The notes beneath the pieces were generated by a model that saw only the letters and a list, made by a program, of their open reading frames with translations, made no database searches and had not been told where the DNA came from. DNA of 64,000 bases from Paragordius varius (lineage: Eukaryota; Nematomorpha): assembly GCA_964247055.1 (NCBI GenBank), contig OZ176050.1, positions 2,356,001 to 2,420,000 of the forward strand. The letters are read 5' to 3'. The position numbers and the translations under genes are program-made. Positions within the stretch are counted from its first letter, which is position 1, and each line of letters begins with the position of its first letter. Shown here in pieces: positions 1-12,210 of the stretch.

Positions 1-225
1 TTGTAAATAAATTACACTTTCAAAAGTTAATTGTTCTCATGTATTGGAAAAAAAAATATTTTTTATAGTTTAGTAACTTCTAGAGTATAAATGTGGTACA
101 GCTCAAAAACACAAGTAAAACATTAGCTGATATGAAAAATTATCAAGTTTTTACTGTTAAATGTAGTCTAAGTCTTTATGAAGTTAATTTACATTTTCCA
201 TAATATACATTTAATTGCCCGGTGC

Positions 226-557
226 ATTAACATTTGGATAGAACACATTCATTTCAATCCTCCGATTCAAATTGGTAGTTGGATATCCCAGAGCTATTTA
301 AAATAATATAATTCAAAAATACGGAATGATTTGAAACCATGGCAAGAATTTGCACTATATAACATTAATGAACCAAAATATATAAAAAGGTTCTATCAAA
401 AATACTTGATATAATTTTAAGCTAAAACCGCAAGGTAAAAATTTAGTCAACATGACATGTGTGCACTAGCTAAATATATAAAAAATACAAATCAAACCAC
501 ATTTTTTGTTTCTATAGATGTGATTTAAAGAATTAGCTTTAATTTTGGCTATAAAAT
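226..557 (+). mobile_element. M1 MITE, left part only
   Basis: It starts with AACATTTGGATAGAACACAT and follows the left half of the better copies (TCCGATTCAAATTGG, then GAAACCATGGCAAGAATTTG, then TCAACATGACATGTGTGC). It stops at 557, where the next M1 copy begins. M1 is my provisional name for a non-autonomous family of about 490-580 bp with terminal inverted repeats near AACACTTCGATTCAAATTGG. Confidence 0.65.
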
Positions 558-558
558 C

Positions 559-1118
559 AACACTTGGATACACACATTCGTTTTAGTCCTTCGATTTAAA
601 TTGGGGTAATTAAATACGCCAGGCCTGTTCAAAATTAAATTCTTTAAAGTATATGGAAGGAATCGATACCACGGCAAAATTTTGCACATATAACATTAAT
701 AAACAAAAATATATAAAAAATTAAAAATACTTGATATTAATTATTTGCAGCTAAACCCAAAAAGTAAAAAATTAGTCCACGTGACACCTGTGCAATGTTT
801 AAATTGAAAAACAATACAAAATAAACCGCTTTTTATATTTCTACTAATGTTAAATGTAATATATATAAAAAATTACCTTTAAAATACCCTTAAAACTATA
901 AGACGATATTTTACAAAAAAAATTGTGAAATAAAAATTGCGTCGAAGTAGTTTGACATGAAACTTTTTTTTTCAAAACAAAATTTTATTTAGATATTTTG
1001 GAATATTTATATATGGAAGCATAAATTTAAATTAGGACAGTTTCCTTTAGTAGTTTTTTAAAAATCCTAACTCAAATAGTCTGGGGTATTTAGATACCCC
1101 AATTTGAATCGAAGTGTT
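559..1118 (+). mobile_element. M1 MITE, full-length copy
   Basis: The left end reads AACACTTGGATACACACATT and the right end reads CCCCAATTTGAATCGAAGTG plus TT, so the two ends are inverted repeats of each other. Length is 560 bp. It has no coding capacity. It is inserted in or after another M1 piece, which in turn lies in an F2 element. Confidence 0.7.
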
Positions 1119-1119
1119 A

Positions 1120-1349
1120 TATAAACACGATATTTTGCAAATATGTAGCAAAAGAAAAATGGCGTCGAACCAGTTTGATATGAAACTTTTTTTTCAAAAT
1201 AAAATTTTATTTTGAATCGGCTTGTTTATATAATTTTTATTGAGATAGAAGCCTAAAATTAAAGTGTGACCGTTTCTTTCTGTAATTTTTGAAAAATATC
1301 AACTTAAATATTGTCTGGAGTAGTTAACTCAAATTCGAATCGAAGTGTT
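1120..1349 (+). repeat. Direct duplication of the right part of M1
   Basis: Beginning at about 1124 (AACACGATATTTTGC), this repeats the order of the preceding right half: an AAATGGCGTCGAA stretch, then CAGTTTGATATGAAAC, and finally the terminal ATTCGAATCGAAGTGTT. It therefore looks like a tandem duplication of the last 230 bp of M1, or a second truncated copy. Confidence 0.55.
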
Positions 1350-1651
1350 AACGATTAAAAAAAATGACGGCAAAAAAGTTTGACATGAGGATTTTTTACA
1401 ATTTTAAATTTTGAAAATGTATAATGTGCCTAAAAGGATAGCCTATTTTGATTTTTGGCTGAATACCCGATATCCTTAGATATTCAAATTGCAGTTGGCT
1501 GTTTAAAAATACCCATAAGATAATGCAGTGTTAAATCGCTATAGAAATAATCAATCGAATTATATACAAAAACCGTGTTTATCATATTTTAATGGGTCTT
1601 TATTATTTCATCATGGAATAAATAATTATTCACCAAAATTTTGCTAAATCA

Positions 1652-2722
1652 TCTAATACATTTTGGGGTAGTTTAATATCCTAGACCGATTTAAAATTTG
1701 AATATTTTAAAAAGAATTCAACCCATCGAATTTTACAAATTGTTTTTTAGTCTTTTAGGAGCATTAAAAAAAATTAACACTTCGATTCAAATTGGGGTAT
1801 CTAAATACCCCAGACTAAATTTAATTTAGGATTATTAAAAAACTACTGAGGGAAACACTCCCAATTTAAACTTATAGTTTTATCCTAATAAAAATTATAT
1901 ATATACAAAATATCTAAATAAAATTTTGTTAAATAGAATTTCTATGTCATACTATTTAGACGCCATTTTTATTTTACAAATTTGCAAAATATCGTCGTCA
2001 TTTAGTGTTAAGGGTAAAATTAAAGTTAATTATTTATTTATATCACATCTAACACTGATAGAAATAGAAAAAACGGTTTATTTTGTATTATTTTTTGATT
2101 TTACCATTTCAAACATGTCACGTTGACGAAATTTTTACCTTTCGGTTTTAGCTCAAAATAATTAATGTTAGATATCTTCGGATAAAGTTTTATATATATT
2201 TCATTTTATTAATGTTATATAGGTGCAAAATCTTCCCATGTCTTACATTCTTTCCTTATTTTTTAAAAGAATTTAATTTTAAACAGGCCTAAGGTAACTA
2301 ACTACCCCAATTTGAATTGAAGTACTGAATTGAATTTGTTGTATCCAATTGTTAAACAAAAGTATAAAAATGTACAAAAATTCTCATTTCAAATTTTTTG
2401 CCGCCGTTTTTTCCATATTTTTTTAAAAAATTGCTGCATGTTTTTAATATATGTATTATGGTTAGAAAAGCTATGCGACATCTTACCAGCAAAAACATGA
2501 TATATTTTGCTTTTAATAACACTTATTCGTTTCTATAATGTTTTGGTTTCCCAATTTTAGACTCTAGAAGTCACAAAACTATAAAAAATATAAGCTTTTT
2601 AGCTAATACATTTTGATAAATCAAAATTAATGAAAATATTCAAACCTGTAGTTTATTTACACCTTTCTGATACAAATACCCCAAAAGGTTTTCTGGGACA
2701 AAAAAGTAAAAAGGTAATCAAT
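1652..2722 (+). mobile_element. F2 MITE interrupted by an M1 copy
   Basis: The left end (CATTTTGGGGTAGTTTAATA) matches the F2 copies at 12.5 kb and 40.5 kb. After the M1 insert the match resumes near 2400, with ATTATGGTTAGAAAAGC, then TTACCAGCAAAA, and it ends near AAAAGTAAAAAGGTAATC. Orientation is opposite to the F2 piece at 1-1507. Confidence 0.6.
1776..2353 (-). mobile_element. M1 MITE, full-length copy nested in F2
   Basis: It begins AACACTTCGATTCAAATTGG and ends with GTATCCAATTGTT, the complement of the other M1 terminus. Length is 578 bp. The internal order is the reverse complement of the copies at 559-1118 and 43263-43821. It lies about 120 bp inside an F2 element, so it is younger than that element. 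Confidence 0.7.
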
Positions 2723-3314
2723 CAAGCAAAATTCCAATTTTTGCATCAAACACTTTTGATATCAAGATTTACCATATATATATAATTCTTATCGCGCAAA
2801 AAACCTGCTCATTTTAGATGTCCAAAGATTTTAGATAGAGGCCTCATCGGATTTCACCAATTTTATATAAACATTGTTTTGCCTTATATGTGAAAAAATG
2901 ATATCTTTTTGAGATAATTAATGGAATAAAGCTTTGGCTTTCACCAAATTTTACTTAGCAAGATGTGTTCAAATTTACCATTTCCTGATTATAAACAGTT
3001 GCCATAAAAGAGTAAAAAACTATTTAAAATCGCTCATAAGGGCCAAAACCAAAATTACCATCATCATTTTCTCATTATATCAGGATATTTATTTATAATC
3101 CCAATTTATACTCACTGCTATGTCTGCCAAATTAACAATTTTATATAACTTCTAAGCGTTAGTAATTCGTAAAATTAAACACCGTGAGAATCCAGATATA
3201 CATCACAATGTTTACAGTTCATGAGATTAATTTTATATTTCCACACTTCGTTTACTGTTAGATTTCGAACATTCTAGTCCTACTATACGTAATTTAATCT
3301 TAGAAAGGTTGTTT
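2723..3314. other. Non-coding spacer with faint repeat similarity
   Basis: I see no gene here. The stretch at about 2930-3110 (TTCACCAAATTTTACTTAGC, then CAGTTGCCATAAAAG, then ATATCAGGATATTTA) resembles 4580-4770 and 40250-40400, so it is probably an old copy of another dispersed repeat. Confidence 0.4.
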
Positions 3315-3322
3315 CATAATGG

Positions 3323-4866
3323 TAATGTGACCAGATAGGCTGTTTTTCGCAGTGCAGTACTGGGTTTTCAGAAAAAAACTGCGCCTGTACTGCGCCCACT
3401 TTTGTACTGCTTTTTGAAGTTACAAAAATAATATATTTTATATATATATATTAACTACCTTTTATTTATTCAACGAAATTATTTTAGAATATTAAATATA
3501 AAACCCTCTATAAAATTAACCCCATAATTTGTAAAGGTTTCTTTTGCGGTAAAAAAAACTATTGGCCTATTTTTAATTGGTTAATATTTCATTTTGCTCG
3601 AATTATATATAAAATTTAGGATATCAGCCTTTCGTGCAGTGGCGAAACTATAAATCTCGGACCTTACATTGTAAGATTCAGGCTAATGGCTCTTTCACTC
3701 AGAGCTTCCACAAAAAGAGGTGCCTCAAAATTTAAAATTACCAAAATTAATTTATGATATATTAATAAATGTTTGATCAGGTTTAAGTTCATTTTTTGTT
3801 ATAATTATCAAACGGAAAATTATATAGAATATTCCCGTAAAATATTTTATAAAATTTATTATATATGGCATATGATTTCGAAATAACTATCTTTCGTATT
3901 TAAAAATTAAAAGTTTTTTACGTTTTTTATACTAATTAGGTAGCTATGATATTTCCTAAATTTTTTCCTAACTTAAATTTTTGTTTTCTTATTATTTTGC
4001 ATAAACAAATTTGAGATATTTTGTTGACACTTCAAACTATTTTGAAGCATCATGTAAACGGTATAACTAATTAAGATATAATAAAACCCTTTTTCTGAAT
4101 AATCGAACATTCTATAGGTTGAGCATCTTAATTTAAAGGTTTGTTTGCTTGCGAATTTTTGCAAAGAAAACATTTTTATTTAACATAAATTTGAAAACGA
4201 ACGAATATTTTAATCGAGATTCTGAGTGAGAAAAATATATATTATCGAAATATAAATTTTAAGTGTTATTATAACATCTCAACCGTTTATATAGTTTCCA
4301 TCATGCTGAAAATAGTATGAAGTACGCTTCAACATTATTTTTTCCAAAAATTAAATTTTTGCAAGTATGCATTTTTTTAAATGTATTTATTTGATATCAA
4401 AATTTAGTATATACTCAAAAATACTCCACAAAGTCGGAATTTTTGCGTTTATTTTAAGAGATTAGAAAGAGCCAAAAAATATGGGACCTTCAAAGCCCAC
4501 ATCTAAAAATTTAAAATTTTTAAAAATGTTGTTTTGGTTTATATATGTAGTTAATGTTATATTTTAGTGATATTTTTTAAAATACAGCATTTAGCTTCCA
4601 CCAAAAAATATATTTGAAAATATTGCGCACCTTTTGCAATTTTATACGGAGCAATTACCACGTGTAAATAACTTTCTTTAATAACTCGTAAAGGTTAAAA
4701 CCAAAAGCATTACGATAATCCAGATATTTTCCTATCAGAATATATATATTTCATCAGGATATTTTTTTATGAAAACTGTGTAATATACCACACCGATGGT
4801 GTGAAAACAGGCAAAGTGAGTTTTAATTTTGTACTGCGCCCAAGTTCAAAATATTTGGTCACATTA
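3323..4866 (+). mobile_element. Non-autonomous hAT-like element with perfect 8-bp target duplication
   Basis: The left end TAATGTGACCA and the right end TGGTCACATTA are exact inverted repeats. Both are flanked by the same 8 bases, CATAATGG, at 3315-3322 and 4867-4874. Sub-terminal GTACTGCGCCCA-type motifs also recur at both ends in opposite orientation. An 8-bp duplication is typical of hAT and related superfamilies, although these termini are not the common CAG type. Length is 1,544 bp. There is no open reading frame of useful size, so it depends on another copy for movement. The right edge lies 104 bp before the start codon of the SLC3 gene, once the target duplication is counted. Confidence 0.8.
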
Positions 4867-4941
4867 CATAATGGAGCAATATGCTTGACAAAATCGTGAT
4901 GGGTTTTAGAAATTAAAATTTTTTGCAACGAAATTACACCA

Positions 4942-4947
4942 TATAAA
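4942..4947 (+). promoter_or_regulatory. TATAAA next to the SLC3 start codon, doubtful promoter
   Basis: A TATAAA stands 32 bases before the ATG at 4979. If it were used, the 5' leader would be almost nil. A+T-rich sequence throws up this motif often, so it is listed only because it is the sole unit between the transposon and the coding region that resembles a core promoter. Confidence 0.15.
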
Positions 4948-4978
4948 GACACCATTAACAAACACTACTTTTTTTGAA

Positions 4979-7479
4979 ATGTCAAACGAAAATTATCCCC
5001 CTGTTGTAATCGAGCAAAAGGAGTTAAAAAACGGAGATAATGATACTAAAATTAAGTTTATTCAAGGAAACGATGATTCTAAATTGGATGAAAAGGCAAG
5101 AGAAGGTTTTACCGGCTTAACAAAAGAAGAACTGATGGAATATGCCAATGATCCTTTTTGGGTCAGATTGCGCTGGTTTTTGTTCATATTGTTTTGGTTG
5201 GTGTGGATTGCAATGTTGGTAGCCGCAATTGTTTTGATAATAAGAGCTCCTCGCTGTCCAAAGAAAGCCGTGCAAACTTGGGCCCATGATTCAGCTTTAT
5301 ATCAATTATATCCCAAATCATTCAAGGACAATAATGGGGATGGCGTTGGTGATTTGAATGGTATATCCTCAAAAATAGATTATTTATCTGGTAAAAGCAT
5401 AAAGAACGTATTGTTATATTCTCCGTTCAATACAAACCCTGATTATGAGGACGAAGCTGTGGTTAACTTTACTCGAATAAATCCCAAACTCGGAACTAAT
5501 GAAGAGTTTCAAGATTTAATAACTAAACTCCATAATAATGGCATGAAAGTTATTGTGGAATTGGACATCCATCATACCTATACCACTCATCCATGGTTCC
5601 AAAAATCTTTACAAAACAACACTCGCCACCGAGATTTTTATGTTTGGGCCGATGGCATAGGAAACAATCCTCCATCAAATGATGTATAAATTTATTATTC
5701 TTTTAATTTCTTGAATAAAATTTACTTTATTTTATTTGAAATAGAAAAGTTTATGGACTGGACCTGCTTGGAATTATTCTCCCGATCGCCGTCAATATTA
5801 TCTAAGTGATTACAGTTTGAATCATCCAAATTTAAATTTGGCCAACAGTGTGGTCCAGTCCGAAATTAAGGACGTTATTGATTTTTGGTCCCAAAAGGGT
5901 GTTGATGGATTTTATTTACCAAATGCTGATATTTGGTTTAGGAGTATTCCTTCTTCCTATTTCAATAACTCCAGTCCTACAGGCAATTTGACTTTGCCCC
6001 AATCTAAAACTGTAGAATTGATAAACTACCTCAAGAAGGCTGCACCCAACAAGTAATAACACTTTCTATTATATTCCATGGTTTTTTCATTGCTTTCAAC
6101 CCTTTCTAATATGTTTGTTTTATGTGTATGTACAATAGAGTTTTCTTAGTATCGGCGTATGACGATAACAGTCATGTACCACTCCTTGCCTCAAACGCCG
6201 ATTTAGTTTCCAACAAAGCGCTCACCAAAATTGATGCAAATTGTGATTCGACTTGCATTAAAAATATTGTGTCTTCCCAAATCAAAAATCCACAAAGGGA
6301 AGCTTTTATGGTAATATTTTATATCTTTTTTTTCACGTAGCGTTTATTACATAGTTCCTAAAATTTTTATTTTTCCCTATTATCTAACATTTTTTCCCTC
6401 TTATATATAATAATAAACATGCCAACTCTTTACCGAATTCCGTCTTTTAAAAATTTATGTATTGTCATTTCCTAATACTATTACGTGATGATAGCTTGGT
6501 GATAAAGATATTAGTCGTATCGCTACACGCCTAAGTAGAGGGGCTGGAAGTCCCACACCGCCCAACACATATCTCACGGCTTTGAATGCTCTGATGCTCC
6601 TTTTACCAGGAACTTCTATGCCTTACTATGGGGATGAAATAGGAATTCATGATAATCCTTTAACCATTCCCAACGCTAATCAACCGTCTTTGGCTCCGGT
6701 TCCGAATCCTCCTACCACCTATGACATGTTGTGTAAAATGGCCTTTATGGTATATAAATATATAATTTTGAGCTTTTTTAATAATCTTTATTTACAAATT
6801 TTGCCTGTTTATTAACCTTTTTAAAAAATAAATGTCCGTTAAAATAGGGTAAATGCCGTGATTCTTATCGTTCACCGATGCAATGGACATCTGGACTGAA
6901 TGCAGGATTTTCCAACTTTTCTGGTCCCTTGTGGTTACCACCTAATACGGATTACGTACAAAATAATGTTCAAGTATAATGCATAATTTAAATATATTCG
7001 GTATAATTTTATATGGTAAAATTCTAATATTTTACGTATTTGCTTACACAGGATGCAAAATATCTCCCAGCATTTTCCAAATTTTTGGAGCTTAAGCTAA
7101 AAGAACCATTTTCTTCCTCCGTTTCAAGCAATTTTGAGATGTTGGATGGAAATCCATCTATACTTGCTTTCACCCGTTCGAACAAAGCCGACAAATATTT
7201 GGTCCTCATCAACTTTGGCAAGGTACAAAAATAATTTTGCTAAATCATTTCGATTTGTTATTTTTCCAATATTTTTTTCCACAGAATCCAGCCACATTTT
7301 TAAATCGCAATTCCAAAGGTGATGCTCTAGCCTCCAAGGCTCAACTCGTAGTTAATTCATTTGAAAAATCTACGCTAGAACCTTCGACTGATTCAAAAAC
7401 TATTAAAGTTGGTGAGGAGTCACCTTTTGGAGATCAGTTACTGGCGCCTGGTCAAGTCTTGATCTACAAATTGAAATAA
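4979..7479 (+). CDS. SLC3 family amino-acid transporter heavy chain (CD98hc/4F2hc-like)
   Basis: Seven exons join in frame: 4979-5683, 5745-6052, 6139-6310, 6495-6749, 6848-6973, 7052-7222 and 7285-7479. All introns are GT-AG and 61-184 bp. The product is 643 aa. It has an acidic/polar cytosolic N terminus, a conserved juxtamembrane TKEELMEYANDPFWVRLRW, one membrane span at about 66-88, and Cys93 just outside, where this family forms the disulfide with its light chain. An extracellular alpha-amylase-like TIM barrel follows from about 101. Glucosidase motifs are recognisable but degraded: FRxD is FYLP at 291-294, the acid/base Glu is Ser343, and GNHD is GDKD at 397-400. It is therefore a chaperone-type heavy chain, not an enzyme. 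Family knowledge: it carries LAT-type exchangers to the plasma membrane. The ATG chosen is the first one, and it gives the conserved N-terminal arrangement. Confidence 0.93.
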
Positions 7480-7684
7480 ATTTTATGAAATATATTAATA
7501 TTATATATATAACATTATGGTTTTTTAAACTTTACATTTGATCAGCATTAAACTTGTATTTTTTATTTTTCTTGCACGCATTCAAAGCTTAAATTTTAAT
7601 TTTAAGGACCATATTTTTGCCGCAAACTTTATTTTATTTCAAATTTTAATATTGCTTTTATAGCTTGCACAACTATACATATCA

Positions 7685-7690
7685 AATAAA
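7685..7690 (+). terminator. Possible poly(A) signal of the SLC3 gene
   Basis: AATAAA lies about 205 bases after the stop codon and is the first canonical hexamer downstream. In such A+T-rich DNA this is weak evidence. Confidence 0.35.
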
Positions 7691-8189
7691 TTATTTGATA
7701 TTTTTTGATCCTTTTTTTTCAAATAGTACGTACACATATTGCAATAAGTGAGGTGAAGGTAATACAAATATTACATAAATTTTAATCATTACAAAACGCC
7801 TTAGGTTAATTACATCATTTTTAAGTGATTATACTAATACGTTGTTTAATATTAAATTAATACATATATGTGTAAAATGCCCTTTGGACAAGCTTATATA
7901 AAACTATCATTATTTTATAAATAAATTAATTATTCAAAATAGGATAAATGAAAGCAATAATTATGTGTTTAAAAGTATGACAAAGCCTAATTATATGTTA
8001 AAAAATTATATTTAAGTACCTTTATCCTCAACCAATTATATCTTTCATAATGTCACAAAAAGAATAGTTGGTTACCTTTTTTATGATATATTTTGTCCAT
8101 CTACGAAGCTTTTATGGGAATTGAATTTCTTGGATATTTAAAAATATTAAAAAAAATGACCGATAATTAGAAGCTAATAATACATTTTT
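7691..8189. other. Spacer without recognisable features
   Basis: A+T-rich, with no open frame, hairpin or repeat that I can support. Confidence 0.4.
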
Positions 8190-8870
8190 TACATGAGAGT
8201 GTATTTAACAGAGTCTGGAGCTCTACCTAACGGCTAAAAAATGTAAAAAATATCCAAAACTATGAATGATATATGGCTTATCTGAGAAGTTGCTTTAATG
8301 CCACGTTTATTTTATGGTAGCGTATTTAACATAGGGTGAGAGACTCTGCATGGATGTTTATAAAAAGTGCTTAACTAAAATTTTTGCTTTTGTCATGGAC
8401 ATAGGTAAAACCCTATTCAATCTTTATGGTCTCATAGGTCGAATTCGTTTAAAAGCCACGTTATTTTTGTAGAGTAGCGCATTTTACAGAGGATGTGGAT
8501 CCCTATACAGCGGCTGATTAAAAAGAATCTGTACGCTTAAAATTTTGCCTATCTCAAACCCACTATTATATAGTCTAATAAGGGCAAAAATTTGCTTCAA
8601 ATTTTCAATTTTATGAACTTAATTTTTTGATAATCTCAAACATGGGGACTCGTATGGAGAAGCAAAAGTAGACTGACCATGTTCGGCGCTTTCTATAAAA
8701 CACGATTAGGGACTTCGCATTTTTAAACCTCTTTCTACCAATTGGGGCTTAACTGAGAATGGGAAAAAGAGGTCGACTATGTCAGCGCATTAATAAATGA
8801 CAATCCACCTATGAACATCCTACAAGTTTCCGAAAATTTCAATGCCACATTCATTTTTATTAAATTTATT
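8190..8870 (-). mobile_element. Old Helitron-like repeat with diverged tandem units
   Basis: The motifs TGTTCGGCGC, ACACGATTAGGGACTT and a GGTCTCATA stretch are shared with the Helitron at 50843-51932 in the same order and orientation. A unit starting GTATTTAACA or GCATTTTACAGA recurs near 8200, 8323 and 8477, so there are three diverged copies of roughly 130-150 bp. On the minus strand the high-coordinate end reads ATAAAAATGAATGTGGCA, like a Helitron 5' end. No clear 3' hairpin was seen, so the edges are approximate. Confidence 0.45.
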
Positions 8871-11800
8871 CGGAATAAAAAATAATATTTTTCAAATTCA
8901 TATACACTAGCCGATTATATGTTTTTGCATTCGGCACATTTATTGTTAAAATCCTTAATTCCTATATAATTACTTAAGGGCTCGGAGTAAATTGATTTTT
9001 ATCATTCCTAATCACGAATTAAACAATCATTTAAATCAGCGGCATATAAAATGCTGTCCGCGGAGAAATTTTGAGGGATCTATAATTACCAAATAAATCT
9101 TAACACTTAATATATTTTATTATGATTCATTTGTTTAAGAGTTAATAAAATAAAAAATAAGTTTATTTAATACTAATTTATGTTATCCACAGCAAAACAT
9201 ACTGCGGCCTAAAAAATTTAGGAAACAAGTATTAATGCCCAAGTTATCCAATACAATGTTTGAATCACAATATTGGCCAAATTTAACACAAATAAAAGCT
9301 CTCCGTGTTAGAAATACATTTTGGATTTTTTAAATTTCTCCTCACCTAAAAGTTTCAAATTCAAAACCACAGCCTTATAGTTTTGATGTTACTTTCATAA
9401 AGTATGGAGTGAGCTTTATAATGAGATTCATTATCCCCATACAAACACATTTAATACAATCAGACTAATAATTTACCGTTCAAATGAGGTGTAATATATT
9501 ATGAAGAGTTTTTTACCCTGTTTTATTCAATCGAAACAATATTTAAATGAGTTTTCCAAAAATAGGCCGAACGTAAATAGCTTTTAAAAAATTCCAATCA
9601 GGCTTTACCATTGCCTTTATATTACTGCTAGCGATTTTTTATGGCCTCTATCCAGGGTCTTTACGAAAGGCTTCATAAAATAAAGACCTTGGTCCATTCC
9701 GAAATTTATATTATCAGCCAAGAAATCACTTTATTATTATTTTCGGATATCCATTTTTAAAATACCATGTTTACACGGGATCAAAACAGAGTGAAAACCA
9801 AAAAAATTGTTTTAATAGGCTATTTATAAAAAAAATAATTAAAATTTTATGTAGTTTTGCTGAATATTTAATCAATGTATGGATTAATGTCAAGGTGTTC
9901 GAGCGCTTGTAATGTTAAATTTCTGTTTATGAGTCGAGTCAAACATTTCGTATTTATATAATGCTAGTTAAATTAGTTTTTCCCCACACCTTTAGAAGCT
10001 TTAGTAAGATACGTCGAAAAGATGCATTTATGAATTGGTGTGTGGTGCAAGTCTATAAAAATATCAATTAGCTTTCAAAACCTTTTTTTCACTATTCCTA
10101 GTTATAATTACATATTTATAAGAAGATTCTATATTTCTTTTTAAAATAATGTCCAACAAAAAGAACAGCTTTCGCTTGTCTTCTATGTTGACAACTCAAA
10201 CCTTTAGTGTGAGGTACAGACTGATTAAAGTTCTGTTCTAAAACCCAAAACATTTTACGCGAACGAATCGTTCCATATTCAAACAACTAGATTATATCAA
10301 ATCATTTAACTATAAGTGTTTCTTACGTTGTTGATGTCATAAATAACCTAATATTCATAAATTAAGATAGTTAAAAAGCATTTTTGCATAGCATAGAGGC
10401 TTATAAATATCATACGCTTGCATATTGTAGCCATCAAAAGTTTTAAACGTTTTGACCATGCAATACATTACATATATGGTCATTATCTGGTTGTGGGATA
10501 TTGCCTTTTTATTTTTTTTAAAAAACGATAATAAGTGTTTTGTTCTGTTTTATATGCTCACTCATACATTCCAAACTACAATTCCTTCAAAGTGCAATAA
10601 GTCATAAAAATGTCAAAAATTTCTCTAACATGAAATAAATAAGTCCTTTCTCTCAATCTGACACTCTGTTAATGCAAAATAAAAAAACGATACTTGTTAT
10701 GCTTGTTTAATTTTAATTGTTCCTATAACAATAAATTATAAATTACTACAATGTATCCATCTATCTATCTATTTAGTTTTAGCTGGAAAGTGAATGTAAA
10801 AAACTAAAGTTGAATTAAATATTTCTTGTTTTATATGTGAATCATCAAAAAATCTCAAGAATTTAGTTTTGTAATCTTCTCTGTGTGGTGTGTTGCGTAA
10901 AAACACAGTATTTTTTTAATTAATTAATTTATTAGATTTTTTAGTTTTTTTTATTTTTAATTATCTGTCAGTATTGTCTTTTTTGGTAAGGACTAATGTG
11001 AAGTAAAGACTTGCTTTTCACGTAATACAAATATATCGTAAAGATGTAAATAATTTGGACAGTTTTATTGTCACGTTAAAGTTAAATAAATATCAAAAAT
11101 ACGCATTAATTTAGTTTTTTTCGTTAAAATTGTGTAAAAGTATGAATAAAATTATTATGTTTTATGTGTTATGATTGTTCCTCTAATATATAATACGAAA
11201 TTAAAGTCATCAATAAATTTTAATCTAGATAAAAGAGTTTACACCAAAATCCTTCAAATATAATTTGATAATCTCAAAGCTGTCACATGCATACAAGGAA
11301 ATATTTATGATAATTTAAGTTTTTTTAGCAAATTTGAGACGTTAGAGCCTCAAAATTGACAAATAAATTCAGTATTTTGATAAAATTAAAATTTTTTATC
11401 TAAATAAGTAATAAGTATAGTTAAATTGTTAAATGGCAGTTAGTTAGTTAGAGAGTTAGTTAATCTTTTTAAATTAAATTAGCATCATTCACTTAAACAA
11501 AATTAATCCATTTAAAATTAATTTTTGAAGATTTTCATAAACGTTATTTGAATAATTGATGGCAATAGCATAGAAATTAAATTAAAATGTTTGTCAATAG
11601 TTTTTTCCCAAAATTAAAATAATTTTAAGGGATTAATATTTTTACACTATGCACATTGCTTTCCTTAAATCAAAATTGGGAAAATTGAAAATTTCAAATA
11701 ATTAAGAGATTTAAATCATTGATTTCGATTTTAATATTGAGGTGCGTAAAAAGTATTAGATTTTCCCAGAATCAAAGATTAGATACGAATATAAAGTTAC

Positions 11801-12210
11801 TTTAGTAAATTATCATTGTGTGTTTGAAGAGGAGTTTTAAACGGATAAAAAATAAAAACCTATTTGTTTAACAATTCTCGTGGGTGTTACTTAATGTGAT
11901 AATGTATATATATTATAAAAAGATGCTCTTTTTGATTGCTGATGTTAATGTTATGGTGTCTAAATGTCTAAAGTATCAGTAAATAGATATTTTGGAATGC
12001 GGTTTTATTTTTATTATATAAAATTGACTAAAAAAGAGGATATTTTAATATAATGTATAACAAACCTCCATGATATTACTGATTTCAGAGATGCTATGCA
12101 CATGGGCACCACAAATATTTGATAGGCCAGTATTTTATATTTGATGATTAGCAAAGATATCATTTAAATGCTTGAGCATTTCCTAATATGGTTTTGTATT
12201 ATTTCTCAAC
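8871..12210. other. Gene-free A+T-rich region
   Basis: No credible exon was found. A less A+T-rich patch at 9600-9720 has short open stretches on both strands but no family resemblance and no convincing splice sites. A short CTAT microsatellite lies near 10759-10773 and a TTAG-rich tract near 11440-11460. Otherwise I see nothing. Confidence 0.4.

Larger units (their letters stand above)
1..1507 (-). mobile_element. F2-type MITE, partial, with M1 MITE sequence nested in it
   Basis: Bases 1-225 match, in the same order, the copies at 23.1-23.4 kb and 41.1-41.3 kb. The match resumes at about 1350 with a GACGGCAAAAAAGTTTGACA stretch and continues to about 1507. The 1.1 kb in between is M1-family sequence. 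I use the provisional name F2 for a non-autonomous element of about 480-540 bp whose ends read roughly AACACTTCATNACCTTTT. The left edge is cut by the window. No transposase is present, so the superfamily is unknown. Confidence 0.6.

Noticed and set aside
3637-3665. CAGTGGCGAAACTATAAATC as the end of a second hAT element
   Set aside because: No matching right end or target duplication was found; it is probably part of the 3323-4866 element.
4942-4947. TATAAA as the definite SLC3 promoter
   Set aside because: Too close to the start codon and too common in such DNA; kept only as a low-confidence feature.
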